DNA of 64,000 nt from Saliterribacillus persicus (GTDB lineage: Bacteria > Bacillota > Bacilli > Bacillales > Amphibacillaceae): the NCBI RefSeq assembly GCF_003337485.1, contig NZ_QPJJ01000012.1, positions 62,001 through 126,000 on the forward strand. Reading direction: 5' to 3'. Below are positions 18,092 through 27,789 of the stretch, one piece after another (the stretch's first letter is position 1; every line of letters starts with the position of its first letter). The notes under the pieces are model-generated. The model did not search any database. It saw only the letters and a list, made by a program, of their open reading frames with translations, and was not told the origin of the DNA. The translations under genes and the position numbers were made by a program.

Positions 18092-18880
18092 GTGAGTAAT
18101 GAAGTAGAAGATTATCAGCAATTTGTAAAAAAAATATATTCAAAAACTGGAATTGATTTATCTCTTTATAAAGAAGTGCAGATGAAAAGAAGGTTAACTT
18201 CACTTCGAAATAAAAGAGAGTACGCAAGTTTTGCATTATATTATAATGCATTAATTAAAGATCAAGAGCTACTAAGAGAGTTTTTAGATAAAGTAACGAT
18301 AAATGTTTCGGAATTTTATCGCAATGGATCAAGATGGAAGATACTTCAAGAAAAAATTATACCAAATTTAATTGCAAACAAAAAAAAGATAAAAATTTGG
18401 AGTGCTGCTTGTTCGACTGGTGAAGAGCCATACACTCTCGCTATGGTTGCTAATCAATTTTTTGATCTCAATCAAATCGAAATTATAGCAACAGATATCG
18501 ATTCAAATGTACTTGCTAGAGCTAAACAAGGTTTATATAATGAACGTGCTCTTCAAGAAGTTCCGGCTGACATTAAAAAGAAATATTTCACACAAGAAGG
18601 AACTTCATTTAAAGTTGATGAAAAATTAAAAGAATGTATTAAATTCAAAAAGCACAACCTACTAGCAGATACATACCCAAAAGATTTCGATTTAATTGTA
18701 TGTAGAAATGTCTTAATTTATTTTACTGAAGATGCAAAAAGTAAAATATATCATAATTTTAATCAGGCTCTTGTCTCTGATGGAGTATTTTTTGTTGGTA
18801 GTACAGAGCAAATATTTAATCCTGAAAAATATGGTTTCAAAGTCTTAGATACCTTTTTTTATCAAAAAAGTAATTTTTAG
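18092..18880 (+). CDS. cheR: Chemotaxis protein methyltransferase CheR
   Basis: 262 residues from GTG 18092, preceded by TTGGGGGAG; the frame can extend upstream into ndk but lacks a ribosome-binding site there. An N-terminal helical CheR domain (about 1-75) is followed by a SAM methyltransferase domain with ACSTGEEPYT near residues 108-117 and CRNVLIYF near 204. CheR methylates glutamates of chemoreceptors to set adaptation level. It is isolated here from other chemotaxis genes, as in B. subtilis. The preserved reading frame suggests a motile organism. Confidence 0.93.
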   Translation: MSNEVEDYQQFVKKIYSKTGIDLSLYKEVQMKRRLTSLRNKREYASFALYYNALIKDQELLREFLDKVTINVSEFYRNGSRWKILQEKIIPNLIANKKKIKIWSAACSTGEEPYTLAMVANQFFDLNQIEIIATDIDSNVLARAKQGLYNERALQEVPADIKKKYFTQEGTSFKVDEKLKECIKFKKHNLLADTYPKDFDLIVCRNVLIYFTEDAKSKIYHNFNQALVSDGVFFVGSTEQIFNPEKYGFKVLDTFFYQKSNF

Positions 18881-19002
18881 TATAAAAATTATTATATTTT
18901 TCCGAAAATTAAAAATAAACAAACTTTTTCACTATATTCTAGCCAAAATATTTAAGAGGTGTGATATAGTAATTAAAAATATTTAAACAGGGGGAATCTT
19001 CA

Positions 19003-20169
19003 TTGCGCTATTTAACTGCTGGAGAATCACATGGAAAACAATTAACTACAATTGTAGAAGGGCTTCCGGCTAATTTGCCCATAAGCTCTGAGGATATAAA
19101 TGAATCATTATTACGCCGCCAAAAAGGACATGGTCGAGGTAAAAGGATGCAAATAGAGAAGGACCTAGTTGACATTGTTGGTGGTATTAGACATGGATAT
19201 ACATTAGGCTCACCAATTGCTCTAGTGGTGCATAATGATGACTTCAAACATTGGATAGACGTAATGGGAGAAGATCCAGTTGCAGAAGACCAAAACATTA
19301 GAAGAGTGGTTACTCGACCAAGGCCAGGTCATGCTGACTTAAACGGCGCGATTAAATACGGTCATCGTGATATGAGAAACATTTTGGAGCGTTCTTCTGC
19401 TAGAGAAACTGGAGCAAGAGTTGCAGCTGGAGCAGTTGCTAAAACTTTATTAAAAAATCTGGATATAGAAATCATAGGCTATGTAAAAGAAATCGCTGGA
19501 ATAAAGGCGAAGGAATACGAAGATATGCCAATGAATGAAAGAAAAGATATTTCTGAAGAATCAGCAGTTCGTTGTCTAGATCCAGAGGCAAGTCAAAAAA
19601 TGATGGATGCCATTGATCAAGCCAAAAAAGACGGGGATTCCATTGGTGGAGTATGTGAAGTTTACATCGAAGGTTTGCCCGCTGGTTTAGGGTCATATGT
19701 GCATTATGATAGAAAATTAGATGGTCGAATTGCTGGAGCTGTATGCAGTATCAACGCCTTTAAAGGTGTTGAATTTGGAATAGGCTTTGAAGCTGCTAGA
19801 AAAAACGGTAGTCAAGTTCATGATGAAATTGCTTGGAATAAAGAAGATGGATATTACAGAAAATCAAATCGTTTAGGTGGCTTTGAAGGTGGGATGACAA
19901 CAGGAATGCCTGTTGTTGTAAAAGGAGTAATGAAGCCAATTCCTACTTTATATAAACCACTTCAAAGCGTTGATATTGAAACAAAAGAAGTTTTTAATGC
20001 AAGTATTGAACGATCTGATTCCTGTGCTGTACCAGCCGCTGCAGTTGTTATGGAACACGTGGTTGCATTCGAAGTTGCAAAAGCAATTACTGAGCAGTTT
20101 CCTAACGATCAATTCCCTAAATTAAAAGAAGCGATAGATCAATATCGTGAGGAAATAAGGAATTTCTAA
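19003..20169 (+). CDS. aroC: Chorismate synthase
   Basis: 388 residues from a TTG start following CAGGGGGAA. The signatures GESHG (8-12), the [15 protein letters not shown] segment near 105-119 and RPGHAD are conserved. It converts 5-enolpyruvylshikimate 3-phosphate to chorismate using reduced FMN. It is called aroF in B. subtilis. It heads the aromatic operon, and an extended -10-like TGATATAGT lies about 35 bases upstream. The stop codon overlaps the start of aroB by one base. Confidence 0.96.
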   Translation: MRYLTAGESHGKQLTTIVEGLPANLPISSEDINESLLRRQKGHGRGKRMQIEKDLVDIVGGIRHGYTLGSPIALVVHNDDFKHWIDVMGEDPVAEDQNIRRVVTRPRPGHADLNGAIKYGHRDMRNILERSSARETGARVAAGAVAKTLLKNLDIEIIGYVKEIAGIKAKEYEDMPMNERKDISEESAVRCLDPEASQKMMDAIDQAKKDGDSIGGVCEVYIEGLPAGLGSYVHYDRKLDGRIAGAVCSINAFKGVEFGIGFEAARKNGSQVHDEIAWNKEDGYYRKSNRLGGFEGGMTTGMPVVVKGVMKPIPTLYKPLQSVDIETKEVFNASIERSDSCAVPAAAVVMEHVVAFEVAKAITEQFPNDQFPKLKEAIDQYREEIRNF

Positions 20170-21248
20170 TGCATACAGAAAAGATTCAAACTAATTTAGG
20201 TAGCTATCGTGTCCATGTAGCATCTGGTCTCAGATTTAATATTAATCAATTAATAGAAAAAGAATATAAACGAATTTTACTCATCACTGATTCCACAGTT
20301 GATAAGCTTTATGCTGATGATATTTCTAAGGGATTTGATGAAGCTGTGGATATTTTAAAATATGTCGTACCCTCAGGTGAAGCTTCTAAAAATATAGAAG
20401 AGTACTATCGCCTTTTAACATATTCTATTGAAAATAACATGGATCGTCATTCCCTAATTATTGCACTAGGTGGAGGAATGATTGGTGATTTGTCTGGTTT
20501 TGTAGCTTCTACTTTTATGAGAGGGATAGATTTTATTCAAGTCCCAACTACCATCTTAGCTCACGATAGTAGTGTTGGTGGAAAAGTAGCAATCAATCAT
20601 CCTGAAGGAAAAAATTTAATTGGTAGTTTCTATCCTCCAGTTGCAGTAGTTTATGATGTTGATACATTACATTCTTTACCTTCTCATGAAATAAGGTCAG
20701 GTTATGCTGAAGTTATAAAGCATGGTTTTATTGCTAACGGCGACTTATTAAAAGACGTACTTCATTTAGATATAAAAAATGAGATTGAAAACACGCAATT
20801 GATAAGGCATCTATGTGACGGTATTAAAGTAAAAGCAAATATTGTTGAGAAAGATGAAAAAGAAAGTAGCATTAGAAAATTTCTGAATTTTGGCCATACC
20901 TTAGGGCACGCGATAGAGTCTGAAATGGGTTATGGTAATTTAACCCACGGGGAAGCTGTAGCGATTGGAATGCTGTTCGCTTTGGAAATAAGTGAAGAAA
21001 AATTCAATGTGGATTTATTTTCTTCAGATTATCAAGCTTGGATGGATTTTAATCATTATCCTATTAAAATCGGAAAGCTTAATTTATCCCATTTAATAAA
21101 ACGGATGAAAAAGGACAAAAAAGCTAAACATGCGATTGTGCAAATGGTATTGCTTGAAAATATTGGAAAACCAATTCTTGTAGACTTCACAGATGAAGAG
21201 CTATCAGCTTATTTGGATAAATTTCTAAGAAAGTTGGGGTCAAATTGA
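20169..21248 (+). CDS. aroB: 3-dehydroquinate synthase
   Basis: 359 residues. The NAD-binding GGGMIGDLSGF segment lies near 99-109, and zinc ligands are expected at the conserved Glu in RSGYAEVIKHG and the His residues in FGHTLGHAIE and HGEAVAIG. It cyclises DAHP to 3-dehydroquinate. The ATG overlaps the aroC stop codon and its own stop overlaps the aroH start, indicating translational coupling across the three genes. Confidence 0.96.
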   Translation: MHTEKIQTNLGSYRVHVASGLRFNINQLIEKEYKRILLITDSTVDKLYADDISKGFDEAVDILKYVVPSGEASKNIEEYYRLLTYSIENNMDRHSLIIALGGGMIGDLSGFVASTFMRGIDFIQVPTTILAHDSSVGGKVAINHPEGKNLIGSFYPPVAVVYDVDTLHSLPSHEIRSGYAEVIKHGFIANGDLLKDVLHLDIKNEIENTQLIRHLCDGIKVKANIVEKDEKESSIRKFLNFGHTLGHAIESEMGYGNLTHGEAVAIGMLFALEISEEKFNVDLFSSDYQAWMDFNHYPIKIGKLNLSHLIKRMKKDKKAKHAIVQMVLLENIGKPILVDFTDEELSAYLDKFLRKLGSN

Positions 21249-21610
21249 TCAGAGGAATTAGGGGTGCGACAACTGTTCGTTTCAATGAAGAAGATGAAAT
21301 TATAAAAGAAACGAAACGTCTTATGGAGGAAATGGCAAAAAGTAACCAGGTGAATCCTGAACTTATTAGCTCTGTTTTTATTTCTGTGACTTCAGATATA
21401 ACAGCGACCTTTCCAGCGAAGGCCTTACGACTAATAGATGGCTGGAAATATGTACCGGTGATGTGTATGCCTGAAATTGATGTTCCAGGTAGTTTAGAGA
21501 AATGCATTCGAGTAATGATGTCAGTTGAAACGAAATTGCCACAAGATAAAGTTAACCATACTTATTTGAATGAGGCGATTCAATTACGTCCCGATTTAAC
21601 GAAAGAATAA
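21245..21610 (+). CDS. aroH: Chorismate mutase, AroH class
   Basis: 121 residues from TTG 21245, overlapping the aroB stop. MIRGIRGATTV, the VTSDITATFPA segment and CMPEIDVPGS match the trimeric monofunctional AroH mutase, with active-site Arg7 and the Arg near residue 90. It converts chorismate to prephenate for tyrosine and phenylalanine. In B. subtilis trpEDCFBA separates aroH from hisC; here hisC starts 28 bases later and the trp genes are absent. Confidence 0.95.
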   Translation: MIRGIRGATTVRFNEEDEIIKETKRLMEEMAKSNQVNPELISSVFISVTSDITATFPAKALRLIDGWKYVPVMCMPEIDVPGSLEKCIRVMMSVETKLPQDKVNHTYLNEAIQLRPDLTKE

Positions 21611-21638
21611 TTTGGCAATAGAACAGGAGCGATCAATT

Positions 21639-22742
21639 ATGAAAGCAAAAGAAGTCTTTAACACGATGACTCCTTATACCCCTGGTAAGCAAATTGAAGA
21701 TGTTAAAAAAGCTTATGGTTTAACGAATATAGTGAAATTAGCGTCGAATGAAAATCCTTTTGGGTATTCGGAAAAAGTCCAAACTGCTATTCCTAAAATG
21801 TTAGAACACCTTGAAATTTATCCAGATGGATACGCTACAAAAATTAGAGAAGAGCTAGCTAATAGACTGAATGTAGAAAAAAACCAATTAATTTTCGGTT
21901 GTGGTTCTGATGAAGTAGTCGATATTATATGCAGAACCTATTTAGATCAATCATCTGAAACTATTATGGCAGTACCTACTTTTCCACAATATAAGCATAA
22001 CTCATTAATTCAAGGAGCAAGTATTAAGGAAGTTCCATTGATCAATGGATACCATGATATAAAAGGAATGCTAGAAGCTATTTCAAGTAAAACCAAAATA
22101 GCTTGGTTGTGTTCACCGAATAATCCCACTGGAGCATTAATTCCAAAACAAGAATTACTAATGTTTTTAAAAGAATGTCCAAAAGATATTTTAGTAGTAT
22201 TAGATGAAGCATACTATGAGTATATTTCTGATGAAAATAATCCTCAAAGTATATCTTTACTACAAAAATATCCTAATTTAATCGTATTACGCACCTTTTC
22301 TAAAGCCTATGGTCTAGCGAACTTACGAATTGGTTATGGTGTAGCTTCAATAGAAATAGCTAATACATTAAATATTGCACGAGGTCCTTTTAATACAACA
22401 TCCATAGCACAAGAAGCAGCTACGATTGTTCTACAGGATGAGGATTTCCTGGCAAATACTCTTGATGAAAACAGTAAAAATAAAAAAGCTTTTTGTGATT
22501 TTCTCGAGGAGGTTGGCTTAACTGCCTACGATTCAGAAGCAAATTTTATCTTCGTGAAATTACCTACAACAGGCGATCAATTATGTGAATATCTTTTAGA
22601 GCGCGGTTTTATAATTCGATCAGGAGAAGCCTTAGGTCATCCAAATGGTGTTCGTATTACAATTGGCGCAAAGGAACATATGGAAGAACTTTCACAATTA
22701 ATAAAAGGTTTTTTAGAAGAAGTAAAAGAGGAGAATAAGTAG
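21639..22742 (+). CDS. hisC: Histidinol-phosphate / aromatic aminotransferase
   Basis: 367 residues from ATG 21639 after AACAGGAGC; the TTG at 21612 is not favoured. PLP-dependent class II aminotransferase with SPNNPTG near 160 and the cofactor lysine in TFSKAYGLA near 220. In Bacillus this enzyme serves both histidine synthesis and transamination of prephenate or arogenate-pathway keto acids, which fits its place between aroH and tyrA rather than in a his operon. Confidence 0.93.
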   Translation: MKAKEVFNTMTPYTPGKQIEDVKKAYGLTNIVKLASNENPFGYSEKVQTAIPKMLEHLEIYPDGYATKIREELANRLNVEKNQLIFGCGSDEVVDIICRTYLDQSSETIMAVPTFPQYKHNSLIQGASIKEVPLINGYHDIKGMLEAISSKTKIAWLCSPNNPTGALIPKQELLMFLKECPKDILVVLDEAYYEYISDENNPQSISLLQKYPNLIVLRTFSKAYGLANLRIGYGVASIEIANTLNIARGPFNTTSIAQEAATIVLQDEDFLANTLDENSKNKKAFCDFLEEVGLTAYDSEANFIFVKLPTTGDQLCEYLLERGFIIRSGEALGHPNGVRITIGAKEHMEELSQLIKGFLEEVKEENK

Positions 22743-23842
22743 TGGAACAAAAAGTTCTGGTAGCGGGCCTCGGTTTAATCGGAGGCTCGTTAGCTTTAAA
22801 TATTAAAAAAAATACAAATGCATTTGTTTATGGCTATGATACTAACCCGTCCACGTTAGAATACAGTAGGATGAACGGGATAACAGACGCAGTCTCTACT
22901 GATTTTGAAGAAGTTATTCAAAAGGTGGATATTTGTATCTTAGCAGCACCGGTTTCCGTAACGGTTGATTTAATTCATCAAATCTCTCATATTGCATTTG
23001 AAAATAAGATTATCATTACTGATGTTTCTTCTGTTAAAGGTCCCGTTATGGAAGCGGCGTTAAGTATAACAAACCCTAATATTTCCTTTATTGGTGGCCA
23101 TCCTATGGCAGGTTCTCATAAAAAAGGTATCCAAGCCTCTAAAGGTCATTTATTTGAGAATGCTATCTATGTGCTTACACCTACCGAATCTTCTACTAGT
23201 AATGATATAAATGACTTGAAAACATTACTATTTCACACTAAAAGTAAATTTCTTATTTTAGATGCTGATGAACATGATGAAATGACTGGTGTAATCTCAC
23301 ATTTCCCTCACCTCATTGCCTCTTCACTTGTTCACCAAGCTAAAAGCTGGCAGAAAAAGCATCCTTATATCCCTAAGTTAGCCGCAGGTGGGTTTAGAGA
23401 TATTACTAGGATAGCTTCAAGTAATCCTAGTATGTGGAAGGATATATTCTTTCTGAATAAGGATAAAATGAGCACGCTATTAGCCGATTGGATAAAAGAA
23501 ATGACAGAAATAAAAGAACTTATTGACTCAGGAGAAAATGAGAAAATCCAGAAATATCTAGAAGAGGCAAAAGATTTTAGAGATGGTCTAGACAGTAAGA
23601 AAAAAGGCGTTATACCTTCGTTCTATGATCTTTATGTCGATATTTTTGACCAGCCTGGTGCCTTGCTAAAAGTTATTGAAATTTTAGCAAACCAAGCAAT
23701 TAGTATAAACAACATTGAAATTTTGGAAATTCGCGAAGGAATTACAGGTGTTTTAAGACTTAGCTTTCAAGATAAAAATGACCAAGTTGTTAGTAATGCT
23801 ATATTAAAAAGAAATGGTTATGAAACCATGATAGAAGAATAG
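22742..23842 (+). CDS. tyrA: Prephenate dehydrogenase with ACT domain
   Basis: 366 residues from a GTG that overlaps the last base of the hisC stop codon. An N-terminal Rossmann motif GLGLIGGS (9-16), a helical dimerisation region, the GGHPMAGSHKKG active-site segment near 118, and a C-terminal ACT domain (about 296-366) that normally mediates tyrosine feedback inhibition. It oxidises prephenate to 4-hydroxyphenylpyruvate. Confidence 0.94.
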   Translation: MEQKVLVAGLGLIGGSLALNIKKNTNAFVYGYDTNPSTLEYSRMNGITDAVSTDFEEVIQKVDICILAAPVSVTVDLIHQISHIAFENKIIITDVSSVKGPVMEAALSITNPNISFIGGHPMAGSHKKGIQASKGHLFENAIYVLTPTESSTSNDINDLKTLLFHTKSKFLILDADEHDEMTGVISHFPHLIASSLVHQAKSWQKKHPYIPKLAAGGFRDITRIASSNPSMWKDIFFLNKDKMSTLLADWIKEMTEIKELIDSGENEKIQKYLEEAKDFRDGLDSKKKGVIPSFYDLYVDIFDQPGALLKVIEILANQAISINNIEILEIREGITGVLRLSFQDKNDQVVSNAILKRNGYETMIEE

Positions 23843-23853
23843 GAGGGATGTAT

Positions 23854-25143
23854 TTGTCAACGAAGTTATTGAACTATACGAATCAGTCGATAAAAGGGGC
23901 TATTCAAGTTCCTGGAGATAAATCTATTTCTCATCGTGCAGTGATGTTTGCCTCAATGGCTAATGGAACCTCATTAATTACAAATTTTCTAGCAGGTGAG
24001 GATTGTATCTCTACTATAAACGCATTTCGTTCAATGGGTGTAAACATTACCCAGGAAAATGATAATGTTACGGTTAACGGAAGAAGTATAGCAGGACTTA
24101 AAGAACCATTAGTACCTATTAATTTAGGGAATTCGGGTACTACTTCTAGATTATTATTAGGGATTCTGGCTGGTCTTCCGCATCATTTTACTTTATTCGG
24201 AGACGCTTCCTTAACTGTTCGCCCTATGGACCGAATTGTTGTCCCACTCTCTTTAATGGGTGCCCAAATTGATGGTAGAGAACAAGGTAAATATCTTCCA
24301 CTTGCCGTTAGGGGTAAAGAATTAAACGCGATTACCTATCATACACCAGTTAAAAGTGCGCAAGTAAAGTCTGGGGTTTTGCTCGCGGGTTTATTAGCAA
24401 ATGGAACCACTGTAGTGGAAGAAGATGCTAAAACAAGAGATCATACCGAAAACATGCTTCAAGCATTTGGTGTAAAGCTTGAAATTGATAAAAATACAGT
24501 AAGTATCGAGGGTAAACAGCAGCTTACAGCCTGTGATATACAAGTACCAGGAGATATTTCATCTGCAGCATTCTTTCTTGTTGCTACGGCACTTGCTAAA
24601 AATAGCAAATTAACCATTGATGAAGTTGGCCTCAATCCAACAAGAACTGGAATATTAGATGTTTTAAAAATGATGGATGTAGATATCGATGTCGTAGAAG
24701 AGAAAACAATTGGTGGCGAATTAATCGGATCCATTAAAGTTCAAAGCTCCGATATAAAAGCTACTACAATTGAAGGAGATATCATTCCTAGGATTATTGA
24801 CGAAATTCCTATTATTGCTTTACTGGCAACGCAAGCATCAGGAAAAACCATTATTAAAGATGCCGAAGAATTACGATTTAAAGAAACCGATCGAATCGCT
24901 TCTGTAGTCGAAAATTTAAAAGCACTTGGTGCAAATATTGAACCTACTAATGATGGTATGATTATTAATGGTCCTACTAAATTAAAAGCAAATAAAACCA
25001 ATTCTTATGGTGATCATCGTATAGGTATGATGGTTGCAATTGCCTCTTTGATAGCGGAAGGCACAATTGAATTATCTGACGCAGCGTGTATTTCAGTATC
25101 ATATCCTAGGTTTTTTGAAGATTTGGACAAACTAATAAACTAA
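23854..25143 (+). CDS. aroA: 3-phosphoshikimate 1-carboxyvinyltransferase (EPSP synthase)
   Basis: 429 residues from TTG 23854. The alternative ATG at 23848 directly abuts the GGAGGG ribosome-binding site and cannot be spaced correctly. Motifs PGDKSISHRA, LGNSGTTSRL and the C-terminal KETDRI are conserved. It joins phosphoenolpyruvate to shikimate 3-phosphate. It is called aroE in B. subtilis and is the last gene of the aromatic cluster. The active-site loop reads GNSGTTSR with serine at the position that is alanine in many enteric enzymes (GNAGTAMR), a feature of the class II, typically glyphosate-tolerant, group; this tolerance is inferred. Confidence 0.94.
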   Translation: MSTKLLNYTNQSIKGAIQVPGDKSISHRAVMFASMANGTSLITNFLAGEDCISTINAFRSMGVNITQENDNVTVNGRSIAGLKEPLVPINLGNSGTTSRLLLGILAGLPHHFTLFGDASLTVRPMDRIVVPLSLMGAQIDGREQGKYLPLAVRGKELNAITYHTPVKSAQVKSGVLLAGLLANGTTVVEEDAKTRDHTENMLQAFGVKLEIDKNTVSIEGKQQLTACDIQVPGDISSAAFFLVATALAKNSKLTIDEVGLNPTRTGILDVLKMMDVDIDVVEEKTIGGELIGSIKVQSSDIKATTIEGDIIPRIIDEIPIIALLATQASGKTIIKDAEELRFKETDRIASVVENLKALGANIEPTNDGMIINGPTKLKANKTNSYGDHRIGMMVAIASLIAEGTIELSDAACISVSYPRFFEDLDKLIN

Positions 25144-25282
25144 TATTTAAAACTTTGACTTCTTTCATGTTATCATCGATTTACGATCGATAAATGTTAG
25201 GAGTTTTTTATTGATGCTTCTAACTTGCTCAGATATGATAAAAGAAGATGAAATTACAGACATGTATAGAAGGGTTGTTTAT

Positions 25283-26524
25283 ATGAATATTTTTGAACAG
25301 GGTATAGAGTGGATTCAAGAAGGTAAAACAGAAGAAGCTATTGTACTATTAGAAGACAATGTAATGGAAGTCGATCTAGATCAAAGGTTAGATATTGCAG
25401 CATTATTTATTCAGCTAGGCTTACATGACAAAGCAGAGCAAATATTGTTACAAATAAAAGATAATAGTGAAGCGAAAATATTATTATCAGACATTTATAT
25501 TGATCTTGATAATGACGATGAAGCTATCGCTATTTTAAATGAATTTGAGCCAGAAGAAGAAGGTTATCTTGCTGCATTAGTGCAGTTAGCAGATCTTTAT
25601 CAATCTCAAGGATTGTATGAGGTGGCAGAAAATAAATTATTAGAAGCAAAAAATACCAATCCCACTGAAATTGTGATTGATTTTGCTTTAGGCGAATTGG
25701 CGTTTTCGTTAGCCGAATATGTGAAAGCTAGTAATTATTATGAAAAAGTATTACGAAAAGAAAGCCAAGTAGCAGATATAGATATTAAGCTTCGTCTAGC
25801 AGAAGCTTATGCTGGCTCTGGTGAATTTGAAAAAGCATTTGAATTTTATGAAAATAGTGATACAAATGATCCAGAAGCCTTGTTTAGATATGCGTATTTA
25901 GCTTTTCGAGCAGAAAGATTTGATATTGCTATAGATTCCTTTAAAGCACTATTAGAAAAAGATGAAGACTATCCTGCTGTCTATCTATACCTAGCAGAAG
26001 CTCTCTATGAAGAAGGGCAAAAAGATGAAGCTTATAAGATTGCCAAAAAGGGTGTAGAGATAGATCCTTTCAGCAAAGAATTACAACTAGAACTAGGAAG
26101 GTTAGCTCATCAATTTAGAGAAGATGAGCTAGCAGAAGCTTCTATAAAAAAAGCGTTAGAATTAGATCCTGACTATAAAGAAGCTATATTATTTTTAATT
26201 GAAGTATTTAAACAGAAAAATGACTATACTGCCATTATCGACCATTTAACCTTGTCTACTGAGCTTGATGACCAGGATGGACTTCTTAAGTGGGAATTAG
26301 CAAAAGCATATAGTGAAGAAGAGTATTATGAAAAAGCATTAAAATCTTACGAGGAAGCATATAATAATTTAAAAGAAGATGCAGATTATTTAAAGGATTA
26401 TGGGTACTTTTTAATGGAAGAAGGAAAAGTAAAAGAAGCAATCGTGATACTAGACAGCTATTTAAAAATAGATCCTTCTGATGTTGAAATGGAAGAGTAC
26501 TTGAATCGCGTTAAAGAACAATAA
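25283..26524 (+). CDS. ypiA: TPR-repeat protein YpiA
   Basis: 413 residues from ATG 25283 after AGAAGGG; the longer frame from 25211 adds 24 unconserved residues. It consists of about ten tetratricopeptide repeats with regular A-Y-F-A spacing and no membrane segment, so it is a cytoplasmic scaffold-type protein. It lies between aroA and ypiB as in B. subtilis. The B. subtilis protein has no defined enzymatic activity and its partners are not established here. Confidence 0.87.
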   Translation: MNIFEQGIEWIQEGKTEEAIVLLEDNVMEVDLDQRLDIAALFIQLGLHDKAEQILLQIKDNSEAKILLSDIYIDLDNDDEAIAILNEFEPEEEGYLAALVQLADLYQSQGLYEVAENKLLEAKNTNPTEIVIDFALGELAFSLAEYVKASNYYEKVLRKESQVADIDIKLRLAEAYAGSGEFEKAFEFYENSDTNDPEALFRYAYLAFRAERFDIAIDSFKALLEKDEDYPAVYLYLAEALYEEGQKDEAYKIAKKGVEIDPFSKELQLELGRLAHQFREDELAEASIKKALELDPDYKEAILFLIEVFKQKNDYTAIIDHLTLSTELDDQDGLLKWELAKAYSEEEYYEKALKSYEEAYNNLKEDADYLKDYGYFLMEEGKVKEAIVILDSYLKIDPSDVEMEEYLNRVKEQ

Positions 26525-26552
26525 GTCTTTAAATATTGGAGGGGAAAACAGC

Positions 26553-27113
26553 GTGGAATCTTCCATAACATTAAAAGATAAGAAAGACTTTATAAAGTAT
26601 TTCTTAAGTCATTATCAGCCAAAGAAAAGAGAAAGTGTTTGGATTCTTAATTATTTGTTAAATCATGATGAAATTTTGAATTACACTCATTTTGTTCGTG
26701 AAGCTAAGTTTTGTCCACGCGCCATGATTATATCAACACATTGTACGGATCAAGTTGCTTTTCGGTTTTACAAAAAGCATATTGTGACAACAGATGCGGA
26801 TAAATCTTTTCATGATATAAGATTAAACCGTAAGGACCCAATTTATATTCAACTTAATTTTAAAAATTCGAAATACTCTATCCCATATGCAGTAGTGTTA
26901 GAGGATAATCCATATTTACCTGAAGATTATTTTCTTACAAGTGGGGATAAAGAGAATATTAGCGAATTACTAAGTTTTTCTGTCTACAAATTTCAAAAGG
27001 ATAAAATTGAAGCAGCAATAAATAATGCTTTAGACTCTAAAAATGAAACTGATTTTATTTTTTATACCAACGCCTTAAAGGATTTAGAAGAAAGTAATAA
27101 AAAGCTTAAATAA
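26553..27113 (+). CDS. ypiB: YpiB (UPF0302/IDEAL-domain protein)
   Basis: 186 residues from GTG 26553 behind TTGGAGGGG. A UPF0302 domain covers about residues 5-135, and an IDEAL-type motif follows near 143-175 (IEAAINNALDSKNE...NALKDL). The cluster ypiA-ypiB-ypiF-qcrABC is conserved in Bacillaceae. In B. subtilis YpiA and YpiB have been linked to control of LPS/quinol-bc complex or LapB-like processes only tentatively, so no function is claimed. Confidence 0.85.
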   Translation: MESSITLKDKKDFIKYFLSHYQPKKRESVWILNYLLNHDEILNYTHFVREAKFCPRAMIISTHCTDQVAFRFYKKHIVTTDADKSFHDIRLNRKDPIYIQLNFKNSKYSIPYAVVLEDNPYLPEDYFLTSGDKENISELLSFSVYKFQKDKIEAAINNALDSKNETDFIFYTNALKDLEESNKKLK

Positions 27114-27147
27114 ACTTGGGATAATTGACAAAGGATGAAAATAAACC

Positions 27148-27615
27148 ATGGAATGGAAACAAAAGGATAGAGAACGATATCAAGAAGCAAAAGAGTACGT
27201 CGATACAATATTCATACCACTTCTAGGAATTGATGATATTGCATCAAATCAGGCTCAAGATTGGTTAGAACAAGCAGATGCAATACAAGTAATATCCAAA
27301 GAAATCGAAAGACATTATACTGGTCGTGTTTTCTTATACCCAACTTATACCTACCATGTAAAATGTGATTATCAATTAGAAGTAAACCGCTTAAACAATT
27401 GGATAGAAAACCTTAAAAATGAACATTTCAAACATGTGTTTTTCTTAAGTTTTGATCCACAATGGAAATTAAATGAGAAGGATCTTAATGGACAATTATT
27501 ATGGATTACTGCACCTTCGATAAATGAAAGAGAAAAAGAGGATGCCTTAAAGGTGTTACATCATCAAGCAAAGCTATTATCTGATTTGATTCGAACTTAT
27601 TGGAAAAATAGTTAA
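27148..27615 (+). CDS. ypiF: YpiF (DUF2487) protein
   Basis: 155 residues, soluble, with no recognised catalytic motif. AAAGGATG precedes the ATG. Size and position before qcrA match B. subtilis YpiF (DUF2487). The WKxKD start and DWLEQADAIQ segment are typical. It is probably the last gene of the ypiA-ypiB-ypiF unit; a weak hairpin (ATACT / AGTAT) with T residues near 27660-27678 may end it. Confidence 0.82.
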   Translation: MEWKQKDRERYQEAKEYVDTIFIPLLGIDDIASNQAQDWLEQADAIQVISKEIERHYTGRVFLYPTYTYHVKCDYQLEVNRLNNWIENLKNEHFKHVFFLSFDPQWKLNEKDLNGQLLWITAPSINEREKEDALKVLHHQAKLLSDLIRTYWKNS

Positions 27616-27692
27616 ATTGGTGCTTATTTTTTCAAATATGCTATTGACTTTTAAAAAACATACTAAATAGTATTTTTAGTAATTATATTTTA

Positions 27693-27721
27693 TTGACCGG
27701 GTCCTTAGTTTGCGCTATCAT
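27693..27721 (+). promoter_or_regulatory. Candidate sigma-A promoter of qcrABC
   Basis: TTGACC (27693-27698) and TATCAT (27716-27721) are separated by 17 bases, about 70 bases before qcrA. Confidence 0.65.
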
Positions 27722-27789
27722 GGTAATGTCCTAGTATTATAAGAGATAAAAATCCATGATTCGGAATATAGACAGAGGGGGGTAAAATT

